NCBI RefSeq assembly: GCF_000018365.1
Contig: NC_011529.1
Location: 372,001-436,000 of the forward strand
Direction of reading: 5' to 3'
From: Thermococcus onnurineus NA1
GTDB taxonomy: Archaea; Methanobacteriota_B; Thermococci; Thermococcales; Thermococcaceae
Length of the DNA: 64,000 nt
Under the pieces are notes generated by a model. That model made no database searches. It saw nothing but the letters and a program-made list of their open reading frames with translations, and was not told the DNA's origin. Position numbers and translations under genes: made by a program. Each line of letters opens with the position of its first letter. The first letter of the stretch is position 1. This document shows, piece after piece, positions 31,008 through 40,101 of this stretch.

Positions 31008-31969
31008 TGAGGTTCCTGCGTTTTGGGCCCTTGATGGTCTTTTTAAGAACCAAAGACGTAGGGGCTGTAAAGTCCCGTCTCGGTGAGATTTTTGGAGTTG
31101 AAGAGATATCCATCGAAGATGCGATACGCGAGAGCAATGAGTTTGAGACCGTAGTCTTCGTCACAGACGAGTGGAAGAAGGAGACGATTCCGCCGGAGAT
31201 GGCTTTTCTCATCGACAGACACGCTTCTGTTGTCTTGAGCGAGGTCATAAACCGAGCTCTACCCGTGGAGAAAGTCCACATAGAGAGTACCATAATAATG
31301 ATACGCGTACCTGCCAACGTCAAAGAAGGCCTCAAACTGCTCGCGGAGAAATACAATGGGGAGATAATGAACATCAAAACGGCACTCGACAAAGGAGAAG
31401 CAAGCGATACGATAATAGCAGTAACTGAGAAGAAGCTCAACTCCCCAATAGGGCCGGAGGACATAAAGGGGGCCGTTCTCATAAAGAAGGACTTCCTCAG
31501 CGTTTATCGCGAGCTTAGCATAGACGCTCCGGTACTGCTAATGAAGTTAATGCCGGAGTGGAAAGATATCACAATAAAAATCTACGATACAGACAAGCGC
31601 TACAATGAGAACATAGAGAGGCTCATGATGGTCATAGAAGACCTCGACCTGGGATTCATAGTTGCGGAGGGTTGGGACTGGGACTACCCGAGGCCGTTTA
31701 TGCGCGTTCCGATCTACAAGCTCAAGCTGCTGACGTGGGAAGACCCTCTCCGGGTGAAGTTCCTACTGAAGGGGCTTGAGTACGTGGGCTACCAGAGGCT
31801 GTGCGACATAGATGTCTTTTTCGAGGGTAGGAAGATAAGCTGGGTAAGTGTTTCAAAGGGCTTGGAGAAGTTCGAACTCTCAAAAAAAGCGAGGGAGGAG
31901 CTCGAATCCCTATTAAGCGATGAAGTTAGAGAGAGGCTCAAGATCCTTGATGGGGCTCTGACTCGATAA
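31007..31969 (+). CDS. Hypothetical protein, 320 aa, coupled to metallophosphoesterase
   Basis: No domain recognised. The protein is soluble, with alternating alpha/beta segments and an aromatic patch (AEGWDWDYPRPFMR). The start ATG 31007 overlaps the phosphoesterase stop as TGATG, with GGAGGGG upstream, so the two are translationally coupled. The 3' end overlaps the convergent DUF257 gene by 32 nt. Confidence 0.75.
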   Translation: MRFLRFGPLMVFLRTKDVGAVKSRLGEIFGVEEISIEDAIRESNEFETVVFVTDEWKKETIPPEMAFLIDRHASVVLSEVINRALPVEKVHIESTIIMIRVPANVKEGLKLLAEKYNGEIMNIKTALDKGEASDTIIAVTEKKLNSPIGPEDIKGAVLIKKDFLSVYRELSIDAPVLLMKLMPEWKDITIKIYDTDKRYNENIERLMMVIEDLDLGFIVAEGWDWDYPRPFMRVPIYKLKLLTWEDPLRVKFLLKGLEYVGYQRLCDIDVFFEGRKISWVSVSKGLEKFELSKKAREELESLLSDEVRERLKILDGALTR

Positions 31970-32609
31970 TATGGTCCATGGGTACAAGTATCTCGACTCC
32001 CTGTTCCTCGGGTTTTATGCTCTTCTTGATTTTTACCAATATGCCGTTGGAGCACTCCACTGAGATAACCCTTGTGGAGAGCTCTTCCAGCTGAGCCCGC
32101 GCACGCTCGCTGATCAGGCTGGGGTTGATGAAATAAACCGCGATTCTCTGGGGGACGTTAAGAAAGGATCTGAGAAGGTCCATAAAGAACATCTCATCCC
32201 TAATTCCGGCGTTGCTCTTCATAACGAACTCTTCCAACCCAAGGACAAGCAACACAGTTTTAGAATGAGAACTGAGGTACCTGCGGAACGTATCCCTGTA
32301 CTTTCTAATGTAAACCCTTTCGTCGTGGGACACATCAATGTGTGCTATTATGTTTCCTGTTCTTAGCGTTCCCCCACCTTTTATAACATCAAGATTGTCT
32401 AGATCGACATCAATGCCGACGCTCTTAAGGTCTTGAACAATGATTGCTAGCCGGTCAAACCCATCTAGGATCAGAACGTTCGTACCCTTCTCCTGCGCGA
32501 ACTTAAGGGCACTATAGAAAATAAGATGAAGCGGTGAACATGATGACAGCTCAACGGTTACAGTTTCTCCCATTTTGAACGACCTCACAAAATCTTCCAG
32601 AGCTTTCAT
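31938..32609 (-). CDS. DUF257 family protein, second of tandem pair
   Basis: The 223-aa protein belongs to the Thermococcales-specific DUF257 group: an N-terminal G-E-T-V-T-V-E-L strand, then FYSALKFAQEKGTNVLILDGFDRL, a RecA/KaiC-like beta-alpha pattern but without a Walker A motif. It overlaps the upstream paralogue by 4 nt (ATGA). Function unknown. Confidence 0.75.
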   Translation of the reverse strand: MKALEDFVRSFKMGETVTVELSSCSPLHLIFYSALKFAQEKGTNVLILDGFDRLAIIVQDLKSVGIDVDLDNLDVIKGGGTLRTGNIIAHIDVSHDERVYIRKYRDTFRRYLSSHSKTVLLVLGLEEFVMKSNAGIRDEMFFMDLLRSFLNVPQRIAVYFINPSLISERARAQLEELSTRVISVECSNGILVKIKKSIKPEEQGVEILVPMDHIIESEPHQGS

Positions 32610-33238
32610 GGTACCACCTCCAAACCAACGAACTCCAGACGAAGATGCTTAATGATCTCAGCTTTCTTTCCGCCCTCTTTGATCTCAAGGATAATTGGAA
32701 GGTAAAACTCCAGCTTCTCGAAAGTTTCAGGCCTCAGTACCCCTACATTGGCAAAGATGACACTGTGGAATCTCTTCTTGATACGGGTTTTCATGACCAA
32801 CTCAATGAAGAACCTACTCAGGTCGTAGGGGTTGTTCTCCCAGATTGATAAGAGCTTTCCAGCCCCGAGGAAGAAAATCCTGGTCCCTGGAGTCGCAATC
32901 TCTTCAATTTTCCTGGCGAACTCTCGAGCAAAGATGGATACATCGTTGAATGGATTGATGGTTGATACGACTCTTCCCTCTTGGGCGATGCCCCCGATTC
33001 TAACTGTGGGTATGTCCTTCAAAAAAGTGACGTCCCTGCCACTCAATGCAAGAAATGTAGTAAAAATGTGGAACGTGCTGAAAGCATCTACAATAATTAC
33101 GTTCTCTTCCTTTTCAAGCGCGTGCCTGACGGTACTGTAAAACAGGAGTTCCGGATGGTCGGTTGGGAGGTATCTAACTAAAATTGTATCCCCTAGAGTG
33201 GGAGATTCCAAAAACCTATCGATTCTCAATTTCATCAA
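32606..33238 (-). CDS. DUF257 family protein, first of tandem pair
   Basis: This 210-aa paralogue of the next gene shows the same framework: GDTILVRYLP, FYSTVRHALEKEENVIIVDAFSTFHIF, VRIGG, and a hydrophobic GTRIFFLGAGKLLSIW strand. No P-loop is seen. It lies upstream in a two-gene operon; the pair probably arose by tandem duplication. Function unknown. Confidence 0.75.
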   Translation of the reverse strand: MMKLRIDRFLESPTLGDTILVRYLPTDHPELLFYSTVRHALEKEENVIIVDAFSTFHIFTTFLALSGRDVTFLKDIPTVRIGGIAQEGRVVSTINPFNDVSIFAREFARKIEEIATPGTRIFFLGAGKLLSIWENNPYDLSRFFIELVMKTRIKKRFHSVIFANVGVLRPETFEKLEFYLPIILEIKEGGKKAEIIKHLRLEFVGLEVVP

Positions 33239-33295
33239 TGACCCCTCCTAGTTTAGCTACTTTATCTCTATGACTATATCTGATAAAAACTTTCC

Positions 33296-34225
33296 CTAAA
33301 GCTTCCTGAGCTTTGCCACGAAGAAGCCGCTGGTTCCATGTCTGTCAGGGTAAAAGCGCCTTGCCTTCTTTATCTCTCCGCTCAGCTTGACTCCGAAGGG
33401 CTTGATCAGGGCAGGCTCCCCGTATCTGAGAGGTAGAAGTTCGACGTCAAAGCTGTCGAGAGTCCACTGGATCACAAACTCGTTCTCTTCCGGCTCGAGG
33501 GAACAGGTTGAGTAGACGAGTATTCCACCCGGCTTGAGGTTTTCAAGGGCGACCTTAATCATCTGCATCTGCAGTCCCTGACAGAACTTTATATCTTCCA
33601 TAGTTCTGTTGGACTTCCGCTCTGGGTTCTTGTGGATTGTGCCGGAGCCTGTGCATGGGGCATCGAGAAGGATTTTGTCGAACTCGATGCCAAGCTCACC
33701 CATGTGGAGTGAGGACTTGTGAATGAGTATCGTGTTGGTGATCCCGAGGCGAGAGAGGTTCAGGCGTGTCTCCTTTAACCGCTCTTCTCCAACATCAAAG
33801 GCGTAAATGATACCCTCGTTCTTCATGAGTTGAGCGAGATAGCTTGTCTTTCCACCGGGGGCGGCGGCCATGTCTGCTACAATCTCTCCGGGCTTCGGGT
33901 CTAAAGCCACGGGAGGATACATCGAGCTGGCCTCCTGGATGTAGAGGAGGCCGCTCAGGTATTCAGGCGTAGAGGTTATCGAGAAAGGCTCGCGCGTGAG
34001 GCAGAAGCCTTCCCGAGCCCACGGAACGCGCCTGAACTGAAAGCCCTTCTTGTTGAGGAGCTTCGTGAGCGTTGGAATCTCAACGCGAAGAGTATTCACG
34101 CGGAAGCATCTTGGAAGGGGCTTTTCCATGGCCTCCGCTATTGCTAGGGCCCTCTCACCCCAGAGCTGGTAATAGCGCTCCGCGAAGGTCTTGGAGTAGC
34201 CGAGGCTGAAGAGTCTTTCTAGCAT
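33296..34225 (-). CDS. RNA m5C methyltransferase, NOL1/NOP2/sun family (Trm4-like)
   Basis: The 309-aa SAM-dependent enzyme has ADMAAAPGGKTSYLAQL (SAM loop), DAPCTGSGTIHKNPERK (motif IV cysteine, release) and YSTCSLEPEENE (motif VI cysteine, nucleophile). It lacks a PUA domain. Size and sequence resemble the Pyrococcus Trm4-type tRNA m5C methyltransferase, but an rRNA target is possible. ATG 34225 is taken because similarity begins there; the longer frame runs antisense through the end of argF. Confidence 0.9.
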   Translation of the reverse strand: MLERLFSLGYSKTFAERYYQLWGERALAIAEAMEKPLPRCFRVNTLRVEIPTLTKLLNKKGFQFRRVPWAREGFCLTREPFSITSTPEYLSGLLYIQEASSMYPPVALDPKPGEIVADMAAAPGGKTSYLAQLMKNEGIIYAFDVGEERLKETRLNLSRLGITNTILIHKSSLHMGELGIEFDKILLDAPCTGSGTIHKNPERKSNRTMEDIKFCQGLQMQMIKVALENLKPGGILVYSTCSLEPEENEFVIQWTLDSFDVELLPLRYGEPALIKPFGVKLSGEIKKARRFYPDRHGTSGFFVAKLRKL

Positions 34226-34292
34226 GAATAGAGTTTGAGCGGAGAATTTTAAACTTTTAGCCCTTTTTCGAAGATAATAGGGAAAAGAAAGC

Positions 34293-35240
34293 TCAGACCT
34301 TAATTCCACCCATAACCAGAGCCATAACCGCCTTCTGGGCGTGGAGCCTGTTCTCGGCCTCGTCGAAGACGACGCTGTTCGGGCTGTCGATGACGTCGTC
34401 AGTAACCTCATCGCCCCTGTGGGCCGGGAGGCAGTGCATGAAGATGTAGTCCGGCTTGGCGTGCTTGACGAGGTCCTTGTTCACCTGGAAGGGCTTGAAT
34501 ATCTTCCTCCTCTCCTCAGCCTCGGCCTCCTGACCCATTGAAGCCCAGACGTCAGTGTAGATAACGTCGGCGTCCTTAACGGCCTTGACAGGGTCGTGGA
34601 GGAGCTCAAACGAGCCGCCGCTCTCGGCCGCGTTCTGCTCGGCCCACTTGATTACGCGCTTGTCAGGCTCATAGCCTTCTGGAGTAGCAACCACGACGTG
34701 GGCACCGAGCTTGGTTCCGGCTATCATGAGGGAGTGGGCGACGTTGTTTCCGTCGCCGACGTAGACGACCTTAAGCCCCTGAATCCTGCCCTTCTTCTCG
34801 AGTATGGTCTGGTAGTCGGCGAGAGCCTGGCACGGGTGGGAGAAGTCGCTCAGACCGTTGATGACCGGAACGTCGGCATACTTGGCGAGGTCAACGACGT
34901 CCTGGTGGTCGAAAACACGAGCCATTATTCCATCCACATAGCGGCTGAGAACGCGCGCGGTGTCGGCTATGGTCTCGCCTCTCCTCAGCTGGAGGTCGTT
35001 GGCGTTGAGGTAGAGACCGTAACCGCCGAGCTGGTAGATTCCAACCTCGAAGGAAATCCTCGTCCTGGTCGAGGGCTTCTGGAATATCATAGCGAGAGTT
35101 TTGCCCTCGAGAACGCGGTGCGGCTTTCCAATCTTGTTCCAGATCTTCATCATTTCGGCCGTCTTGAGAATGGTCTCAATCTCCTCCCTCGTAAAGTCCT
35201 GGAGGCAGAGAAGGTCTCTTCCGGCTAGGCTAACCACCAT
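34293..35240 (-). CDS. argF: Ornithine carbamoyltransferase
   Basis: This enzyme condenses ornithine and carbamoyl phosphate to citrulline. The 315-aa protein has STRTR (57-61, carbamoyl phosphate), HPCQ, VYVGDGNNVAHS and HCLPAHRG (ornithine/catalytic Cys). It is nearly superimposable on the Pyrococcus furiosus enzyme as I recall it. ATG 35240 is preferred since GGTGATG lies just upstream, and MVVSLAGRDLL is the family N-terminus. Confidence 0.96.
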   Translation of the reverse strand: MVVSLAGRDLLCLQDFTREEIETILKTAEMMKIWNKIGKPHRVLEGKTLAMIFQKPSTRTRISFEVGIYQLGGYGLYLNANDLQLRRGETIADTARVLSRYVDGIMARVFDHQDVVDLAKYADVPVINGLSDFSHPCQALADYQTILEKKGRIQGLKVVYVGDGNNVAHSLMIAGTKLGAHVVVATPEGYEPDKRVIKWAEQNAAESGGSFELLHDPVKAVKDADVIYTDVWASMGQEAEAEERRKIFKPFQVNKDLVKHAKPDYIFMHCLPAHRGDEVTDDVIDSPNSVVFDEAENRLHAQKAVMALVMGGIKV

Positions 35241-35374
35241 GTGCATCACCGCTTAAAGCTGGCGCTCGGTTTTAATAACCCTTTCGTCGAATAAATCTGC
35301 TTCCTGCTGAAATCTTTTGAGCATTAACGCTCTGGAGCTTTCCAAACGTAATGGACATCAATGGATTACTTATG

Positions 35375-35395
35375 CCATCGGTGTCTTTCCGATGG
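35375..35395. repeat. Perfect 7-bp hairpin in the argF/DUF996 gap
   Basis: CCATCGG-TGTCTTT-CCGATGG lies in the 234-nt region between the divergent argF and DUF996 genes, about 80 nt upstream of the latter's TATA-like CTTTTATAAG (about 35433-35442). It may be an operator or part of a small RNA; nothing else is seen in the gap besides the two promoters. Confidence 0.35.
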
Positions 35396-35474
35396 AGATG
35401 TGTCCAAAAATTTATGGTTCAAAGTAGAAAGCCTTTTATAAGATTGAAACCACAGATACCTTGAGGTGTGGCTC

Positions 35475-35981
35475 ATGGGGAAGCTTAGCAATGCCAAAAT
35501 TCTCGGTGGGGTTGGTGCCCTGCTGGGTATCGTGGGACTTGGCTTTATAGGCTTCATACTGAAGCTGCTGGCCGTGAAGAATATATCCGAGGCCACGGGG
35601 AATGAGGAGATATTCAGCAAGTACCTCTGGGCGGCGATCTTAAACATAATAGCCGGCATAATACTGTTCATAGCGTTCATCCCAATGATGAGCGGTCGCG
35701 AGAAGATTGGCATGGCATCGTTCGGTATAGGCGGCATAATAGCAGTTGTCCTGATGATCGTCGGAGTCTGGTTCATGAAGCAGAGCTACGACATGATAGC
35801 AGAGGAAACCGGTGTTGGCATGTTCCACACTGTAGCACTTCTCTACATAGCCGGCGCAATCCTGCTGCTAATAATGATAGGAGCCCTGCTGATAGTCATA
35901 GCAGCCATCCTTGAGGTTGTGGCCTTCTTCTCCCTCCCGGACGAGGTTCCTGGGAAGGAAGAGGCTTCTCCGGCCATCTGA
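35475..35981 (+). CDS. DUF996 family membrane protein
   Basis: The 168-aa polytopic protein (four to five segments) matches the archaeal DUF996 pattern: a GGVGALLGIVG-like start, LKLLAVKNISEATGNEEIF loop, and alternating glycine-rich helices. The ATG at 35475 follows GAGGTGTGG; a GTG three codons earlier is an alternative. Function unknown. Confidence 0.78.
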   Translation: MGKLSNAKILGGVGALLGIVGLGFIGFILKLLAVKNISEATGNEEIFSKYLWAAILNIIAGIILFIAFIPMMSGREKIGMASFGIGGIIAVVLMIVGVWFMKQSYDMIAEETGVGMFHTVALLYIAGAILLLIMIGALLIVIAAILEVVAFFSLPDEVPGKEEASPAI

Positions 35982-36003
35982 TTTCTCTTTTTACCATGTT
36001 TTT
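35982..36003 (+). terminator. T-rich terminator after DUF996 gene
   Basis: TTTCTCTTTTTACC and a following TTTTTAATT tract lie directly after the stop, fitting oligo-T termination before thyX. Confidence 0.4.
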
Positions 36004-36066
36004 AATTCCCATGTCTCTCCGAGTAAACCTAATAAACCTGAAGCGGTTTTACCTTCGGTGGCGCTC

Positions 36067-36804
36067 ATGAGAGATGGAATCAAGGTCAGACTTGTCAATT
36101 ATACGAAAAAACCCCTCGAAACTGTCACCTGGGCAGCACTGATAAGCTACTGGGACGAATGGGAGACAGAAGCTTTCGAGAGACTGGGCGAAAAAGACGT
36201 TGAGATGCATCTCCCGAGGATTCTCGGCTATGGTCACGAGTCGATTCTTGAACACGCGGTTCTTACGTTCGCGATAGAGGGCTGTTCTCGTGTGTGCAGC
36301 CATCAGCTTGTCCGCCACAGGATAGCTAGCTACACCCAGCAGTCTATGAGGTACATCAAGATAAATCCCAGGGATGTTGAAGAGACCTTTGTTATCCCGG
36401 AAAGCGTTAAGAAAAACCCAGAACTCTACGAGAAATGGAAGAAACTTATGAGGGAGACGATTCAACTATACGAGGAAACCTACAAAGCTGGGGTCCACCA
36501 GGAGGACGCGCGCTTCATCCTTCCCCAGGCGGTGAGGACCAAAATCGTCGTAACCATGAACCTTCGCGAGCTAAAGCACTTCCTCGGCCTTAGAGCCTGT
36601 GAGCGGGCCCAGTGGGAGATAAGGGATGTCGCCTGGAAGATGCTGGGAGAAATCGCCAAGAACGAAGAGCTGAGGCCGATAATCAGGTGGGCCAAGCTCG
36701 GGCCGAGGTGCGTTCAGCTTGGTTACTGTCCTGAAGGAGAGCTCATGCCGCCAGGCTGCTGGAAGAGGACGAGGGAGAAGTGGAAAGAAGTGGCTCTGGG
36801 GTGA
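36067..36804 (+). CDS. thyX: Flavin-dependent thymidylate synthase
   Basis: ThyX makes dTMP from dUMP using methylene-tetrahydrofolate-type cofactors, FAD and NAD(P)H. The 245-aa protein has the ThyX signature RHRIASYTQQSMR (83-95) and HESILEH. GGTGG precedes ATG 36067; the upstream extension of the frame is spurious. No thyA is in the window. Confidence 0.96.
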   Translation: MRDGIKVRLVNYTKKPLETVTWAALISYWDEWETEAFERLGEKDVEMHLPRILGYGHESILEHAVLTFAIEGCSRVCSHQLVRHRIASYTQQSMRYIKINPRDVEETFVIPESVKKNPELYEKWKKLMRETIQLYEETYKAGVHQEDARFILPQAVRTKIVVTMNLRELKHFLGLRACERAQWEIRDVAWKMLGEIAKNEELRPIIRWAKLGPRCVQLGYCPEGELMPPGCWKRTREKWKEVALG

Positions 36805-36854
36805 AACCCCCGTTAAATTTCTTTTACAAGGTCAGCTCTTGGTGGGTGAAGCTT

Positions 36855-37511
36855 ATGAGTGATGAGAGGAGGAGTATAACCGACGTTATACGGGAAGAGA
36901 TAATGAGGAGGCCCTTTGTGAGGGAGTGCATGAGCTTGGGAATTGTTAACTATAGCGCCCTTGCGAGACTTCTTGCTGAGGAGCTTGATCTGGACTCTTC
37001 GATTCCTGCCATTAAAATGGCACTGATAAGGCTCGGCGAAGAGCTCAAAAAAGAAAAATCCCTCTTGGAAGGCAGGGTTAGGGAGGTTATCGGGAACAGC
37101 ATCATAGAGTTACAGTCAGACGTGAGCGTGATAACGGTTTCAAAGGAGCGCATTACTGGAGTTATAAAAGATATCTCCGAGATAATGAGTGAGTCACGAT
37201 TCCTCCAACTGACCCAAGGGAGAGAAACATTTACAATCGTTATTGCAAGTGAAGATGAGGAAAAAGTGTGTCAATTGGTGGGAGAAACCGTCAGCATACT
37301 GAGGGATCAAACGGCACTCACCATAATAAGCCCAGGGAGAATAATTGAAACTCCTGGTGTAGTGGCCTTCATGACATCAGCACTCTCATCAAACGGGATA
37401 AATATAACTCAAGTGATTTCCTGCTACAAAGACACGATCTTTGTAATTGACCGAAAAGACGCCCCAAGGGCATACCAAATTCTAGAAGAGCTGATAAGAA
37501 GGATGCGGTAA
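36855..37511 (+). CDS. ACT-domain protein with HTH-like N-terminus
   Basis: The 218-aa protein has an N-terminal helical segment (about 1-75) with winged-helix character and a C-terminal ACT-like domain (TPGVVAFMTSALSSNGINITQVISCYKDTIFVID). This suggests an amino-acid-responsive regulator. GGTGGGTGAAG precedes ATG 36855. It overlaps nothing and lies 51 nt after thyX, so may be co-transcribed. Confidence 0.75.
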   Translation: MSDERRSITDVIREEIMRRPFVRECMSLGIVNYSALARLLAEELDLDSSIPAIKMALIRLGEELKKEKSLLEGRVREVIGNSIIELQSDVSVITVSKERITGVIKDISEIMSESRFLQLTQGRETFTIVIASEDEEKVCQLVGETVSILRDQTALTIISPGRIIETPGVVAFMTSALSSNGINITQVISCYKDTIFVIDRKDAPRAYQILEELIRRMR

Positions 37512-37668
37512 ATCGTTCTAAATAAACTGTTTCAAATATAACAAAACTTGACTATTTTGAAATATTTGTTACAGAAAACATAAAAACGTTTCGATTATTC
37601 CTCGAGTGCTCCAGTTTCGGGACTTGCAGGATAGCGGATGGTTGCTGGAACTGTAAGGAGGGATGACC

Positions 37669-39300
37669 ATGTCAGACTTTGGAGTGCTCTCACTCTTGCC
37701 GCCTCTGGTGGCTATAGGCTTGGCAATACTCACCAAAAGGGTCTTATTCGCTTTGTTTTTTGGAGTGTGGGTAGGTGGATTTCTGGTTGCAGGTGGAGAT
37801 CCAGTAGGTGCAACCACTGAGACACTGAAGTGGATAGTCTTTAACATAGCTTCAGCATGGGAAGAAGACGGCCAGATCATGACAGATCTGTGGAACACTA
37901 GAATACTGTTGTTCGACGCACTCATTGGTGCCGGTGTTGCACTTATATACAAAGCGGGTGGAATGAACGCCATCGCCAAAGCCGTAACTCGGAAGGTCAA
38001 GACTAGCAGGGCCGCTTCATTGATGGCGGCTATCTTTGGTACCATAATATTCTTCGACGACTACACGAACACAATCATTGTCGGAAACACCATGAGGCCC
38101 ATCACCGACAGGGCAAGAGTTTCGAGGGAGTTCCTGGCTTACGCTGACGATTCCACCGCCGCCCCGGTGGCAGTTCTGGCCGTGGTTTCAACGTGGATAG
38201 GCTACGAGCTTGGACTCCTAAAGGACGCCATAGCAAGTGTGGGCGAAAACATAAGCGCTTACTCGGCTTGGTTCGCGAGCTGGCCTTACAGGTTTTATCC
38301 AATCCTCGCGGTCATCCTTGTCTACCTCGTAGCAGCTACTCACAGGCACTACGGTCCGATGTTGAAGGCCGAGTACAGAGCCAGAAAGGAGGGTAAAGTG
38401 CTCCGCGACGGCGCCCAGCCGATGATGACCACCGAGGTCGATGTTGGAATGCCTATAGGGGGCAAGGAAAGCGTCTGGGTATTCATACTACCCGTCCTAG
38501 CACTGGTTCTCATGACCTTCCTCGGCCTGTGGATCACCGGAGGTGGAAGTGCTGCCTATGCAGAGGGAGGATTCCAGGAGGTTCTGTCGAATGCAGACTC
38601 GACGTGGGCCCTCGTGTGGGGTTCGTTCTCAATGGTCATAGTTGCAATGGCGCTCGTCTTGGCTATGAAGATAATGACCCTTGAAGATGTCGAGCACACC
38701 TTGGTCGCAGGAATGAAGCAGATGCATTTCGCCATGATGATACTCATCCTCGCGTGGAGCATCAAGAGTGCCTGCGACGCCGTTGGAACTGCTGACTACA
38801 TAGTCAGGGTGGCCTCAAACGTGCTCTCCCCTGGACTGGTTCCCTTCGTCATCTTTGTGGTGGCAGCGTTCATATCGTTCACGACTGGAACGAGCTGGGG
38901 AACCTTCGCGATAATGATGCCTATAGCGGTTCCGCTCTCCTACCAGCTTAGTGGAAGCTTTGGCCCGATTGTTTACGCCAGCATTGCCTCAGTCTTTGCG
39001 GGTGGAGTATTTGGTGACCACTGCTCCCCGATCAGTGACACAACCATCATGAGCTCGATGTTCTCTGGCTGCGACCATATCGACCATGTGAACACTCAGA
39101 TACCCTACGCCCTCACCGCGGGTGTCGTTGGTGCAGTGATGCTTCTGCTCTTCGCCGCTGGACTAAGGAACGGCTGGGTGCTACTGGCGATAGCGGTGCT
39201 CCTTCTTGTGGTGCTTCACCGGGTCCTCAGCGAGTGGTACGGCAGACGGGCGGGTATCCCACACGGCAAGGTTCCCATCTATATTGTAGAGGAAAGCTGA
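37669..39300 (+). CDS. Na+/H+ antiporter, NhaC family
   Basis: The 543-aa polytopic protein has FDDYTNTIIVGNTMRPITD and TGTSWGTFAIMMPIAVPLSY plus GDHCSPISDTTIMSS, the three signature regions of the NhaC-type transporters (which include amino acid/cation exchangers). AAGGAGGGATG directly precedes ATG 37669. A TATA-like CATAAAAACG lies about 85 nt upstream. The substrate could be Na+/H+ or an organic acid. Confidence 0.88.
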   Translation: MSDFGVLSLLPPLVAIGLAILTKRVLFALFFGVWVGGFLVAGGDPVGATTETLKWIVFNIASAWEEDGQIMTDLWNTRILLFDALIGAGVALIYKAGGMNAIAKAVTRKVKTSRAASLMAAIFGTIIFFDDYTNTIIVGNTMRPITDRARVSREFLAYADDSTAAPVAVLAVVSTWIGYELGLLKDAIASVGENISAYSAWFASWPYRFYPILAVILVYLVAATHRHYGPMLKAEYRARKEGKVLRDGAQPMMTTEVDVGMPIGGKESVWVFILPVLALVLMTFLGLWITGGGSAAYAEGGFQEVLSNADSTWALVWGSFSMVIVAMALVLAMKIMTLEDVEHTLVAGMKQMHFAMMILILAWSIKSACDAVGTADYIVRVASNVLSPGLVPFVIFVVAAFISFTTGTSWGTFAIMMPIAVPLSYQLSGSFGPIVYASIASVFAGGVFGDHCSPISDTTIMSSMFSGCDHIDHVNTQIPYALTAGVVGAVMLLLFAAGLRNGWVLLAIAVLLLVVLHRVLSEWYGRRAGIPHGKVPIYIVEES

Positions 39301-39320
39301 TTTTTCTATTTCTTTTTGTG
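39301..39320 (+). terminator. T-rich terminator after nhaC-like gene
   Basis: TTTTTCTATTTCTTTTTG directly follows the stop codon. Confidence 0.5.
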
Positions 39321-39405
39321 TATGCAGTCGTTGACGGGTTCCAAACCAACGGTTTAAGAAATCCTTTTTATGCCTTCTTCTTTACGAATCCCCGGTGAGG
39401 ACACT

Positions 39406-40101
39406 GTGAAAACGAAAAGCTGGGAAGTGGAAATACCTCATCCATGGGAGAGTCTCGAAGTAATCCTCAGCGAGCCTGAAAAAACGCTTCCGTTCTTCCC
39501 ATACTTCGAGAGCATTAGCGGGGATACCGTCAGATTCAAGGTACCACGCTTTATCTTCGACTTCGGCTATGAGTTCAAGCTTGCCGTTGGATTCCGGAAA
39601 ATGGGTGCAGTATATACCTTCACCGGCGATAAGGGAGTACTCACCGTTACTTTCGAGATGATTGGGAACAAACTTAAGATCACGGCCAGCTGGTCGGGCT
39701 TTGGCGAGATGTTCATGGGAAAGCCTCTGGAGATCTTTGCCAAGGGCATAGCCGAGGCCATACGTGACTTCTGCAACGCTCAGGCAGCCTGTCCGGTAGT
39801 GGCAATAGCAGGAGAGGAAGGTATTGTAGAGCATATAACTCCTGAAACAGCCCCCGCTTTAATAAAAAGGATTTCGTGGGAACTGCAAGGGCAGGATTTT
39901 ACCATTGAGGGAGTATCGGAGGATGGGACGATACTATCGGCAACGGTGAAAAATGGCTATCTTGTACAGCTTGCGGTCAGGGACGCCCAAGGAATGGAGA
40001 CGACGATAGAAGCTGAGGTTCCCGTACTGGAGCTCACGTCTGAACTCTTTGAGGGACTACCTCTCCGTGAAAAGTTCAAAATAAAGGTGAAAAGGCTTTA
40101 G
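39406..40101 (+). CDS. Hypothetical protein with SRPBCC/START-like N-terminal domain
   Basis: The 231-aa product has an N-terminal region of about 120 residues (EIPHPWESLEVILSEPEKTLPFFPYFESI...) that follows the pattern of SRPBCC/START-like lipid-cavity domains, and a C-terminal beta-rich half. I place the start at GTG 39406 because GGTGAGG lies 5 nt upstream and the upstream ATG at 39370 lies inside a TATA-like CTTTTTATGC. It is convergent with the HIT gene, overlapping by 4 nt. The domain call is tentative. Confidence 0.6.
   Translation: MKTKSWEVEIPHPWESLEVILSEPEKTLPFFPYFESISGDTVRFKVPRFIFDFGYEFKLAVGFRKMGAVYTFTGDKGVLTVTFEMIGNKLKITASWSGFGEMFMGKPLEIFAKGIAEAIRDFCNAQAACPVVAIAGEEGIVEHITPETAPALIKRISWELQGQDFTIEGVSEDGTILSATVKNGYLVQLAVRDAQGMETTIEAEVPVLELTSELFEGLPLREKFKIKVKRL

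Noticed and set aside
34226-34411. N-terminal extension of the m5C methyltransferase
   Set aside because: The extension is the antisense-frame translation of the argF 3' end, low in complexity, and family similarity begins at ATG 34225.
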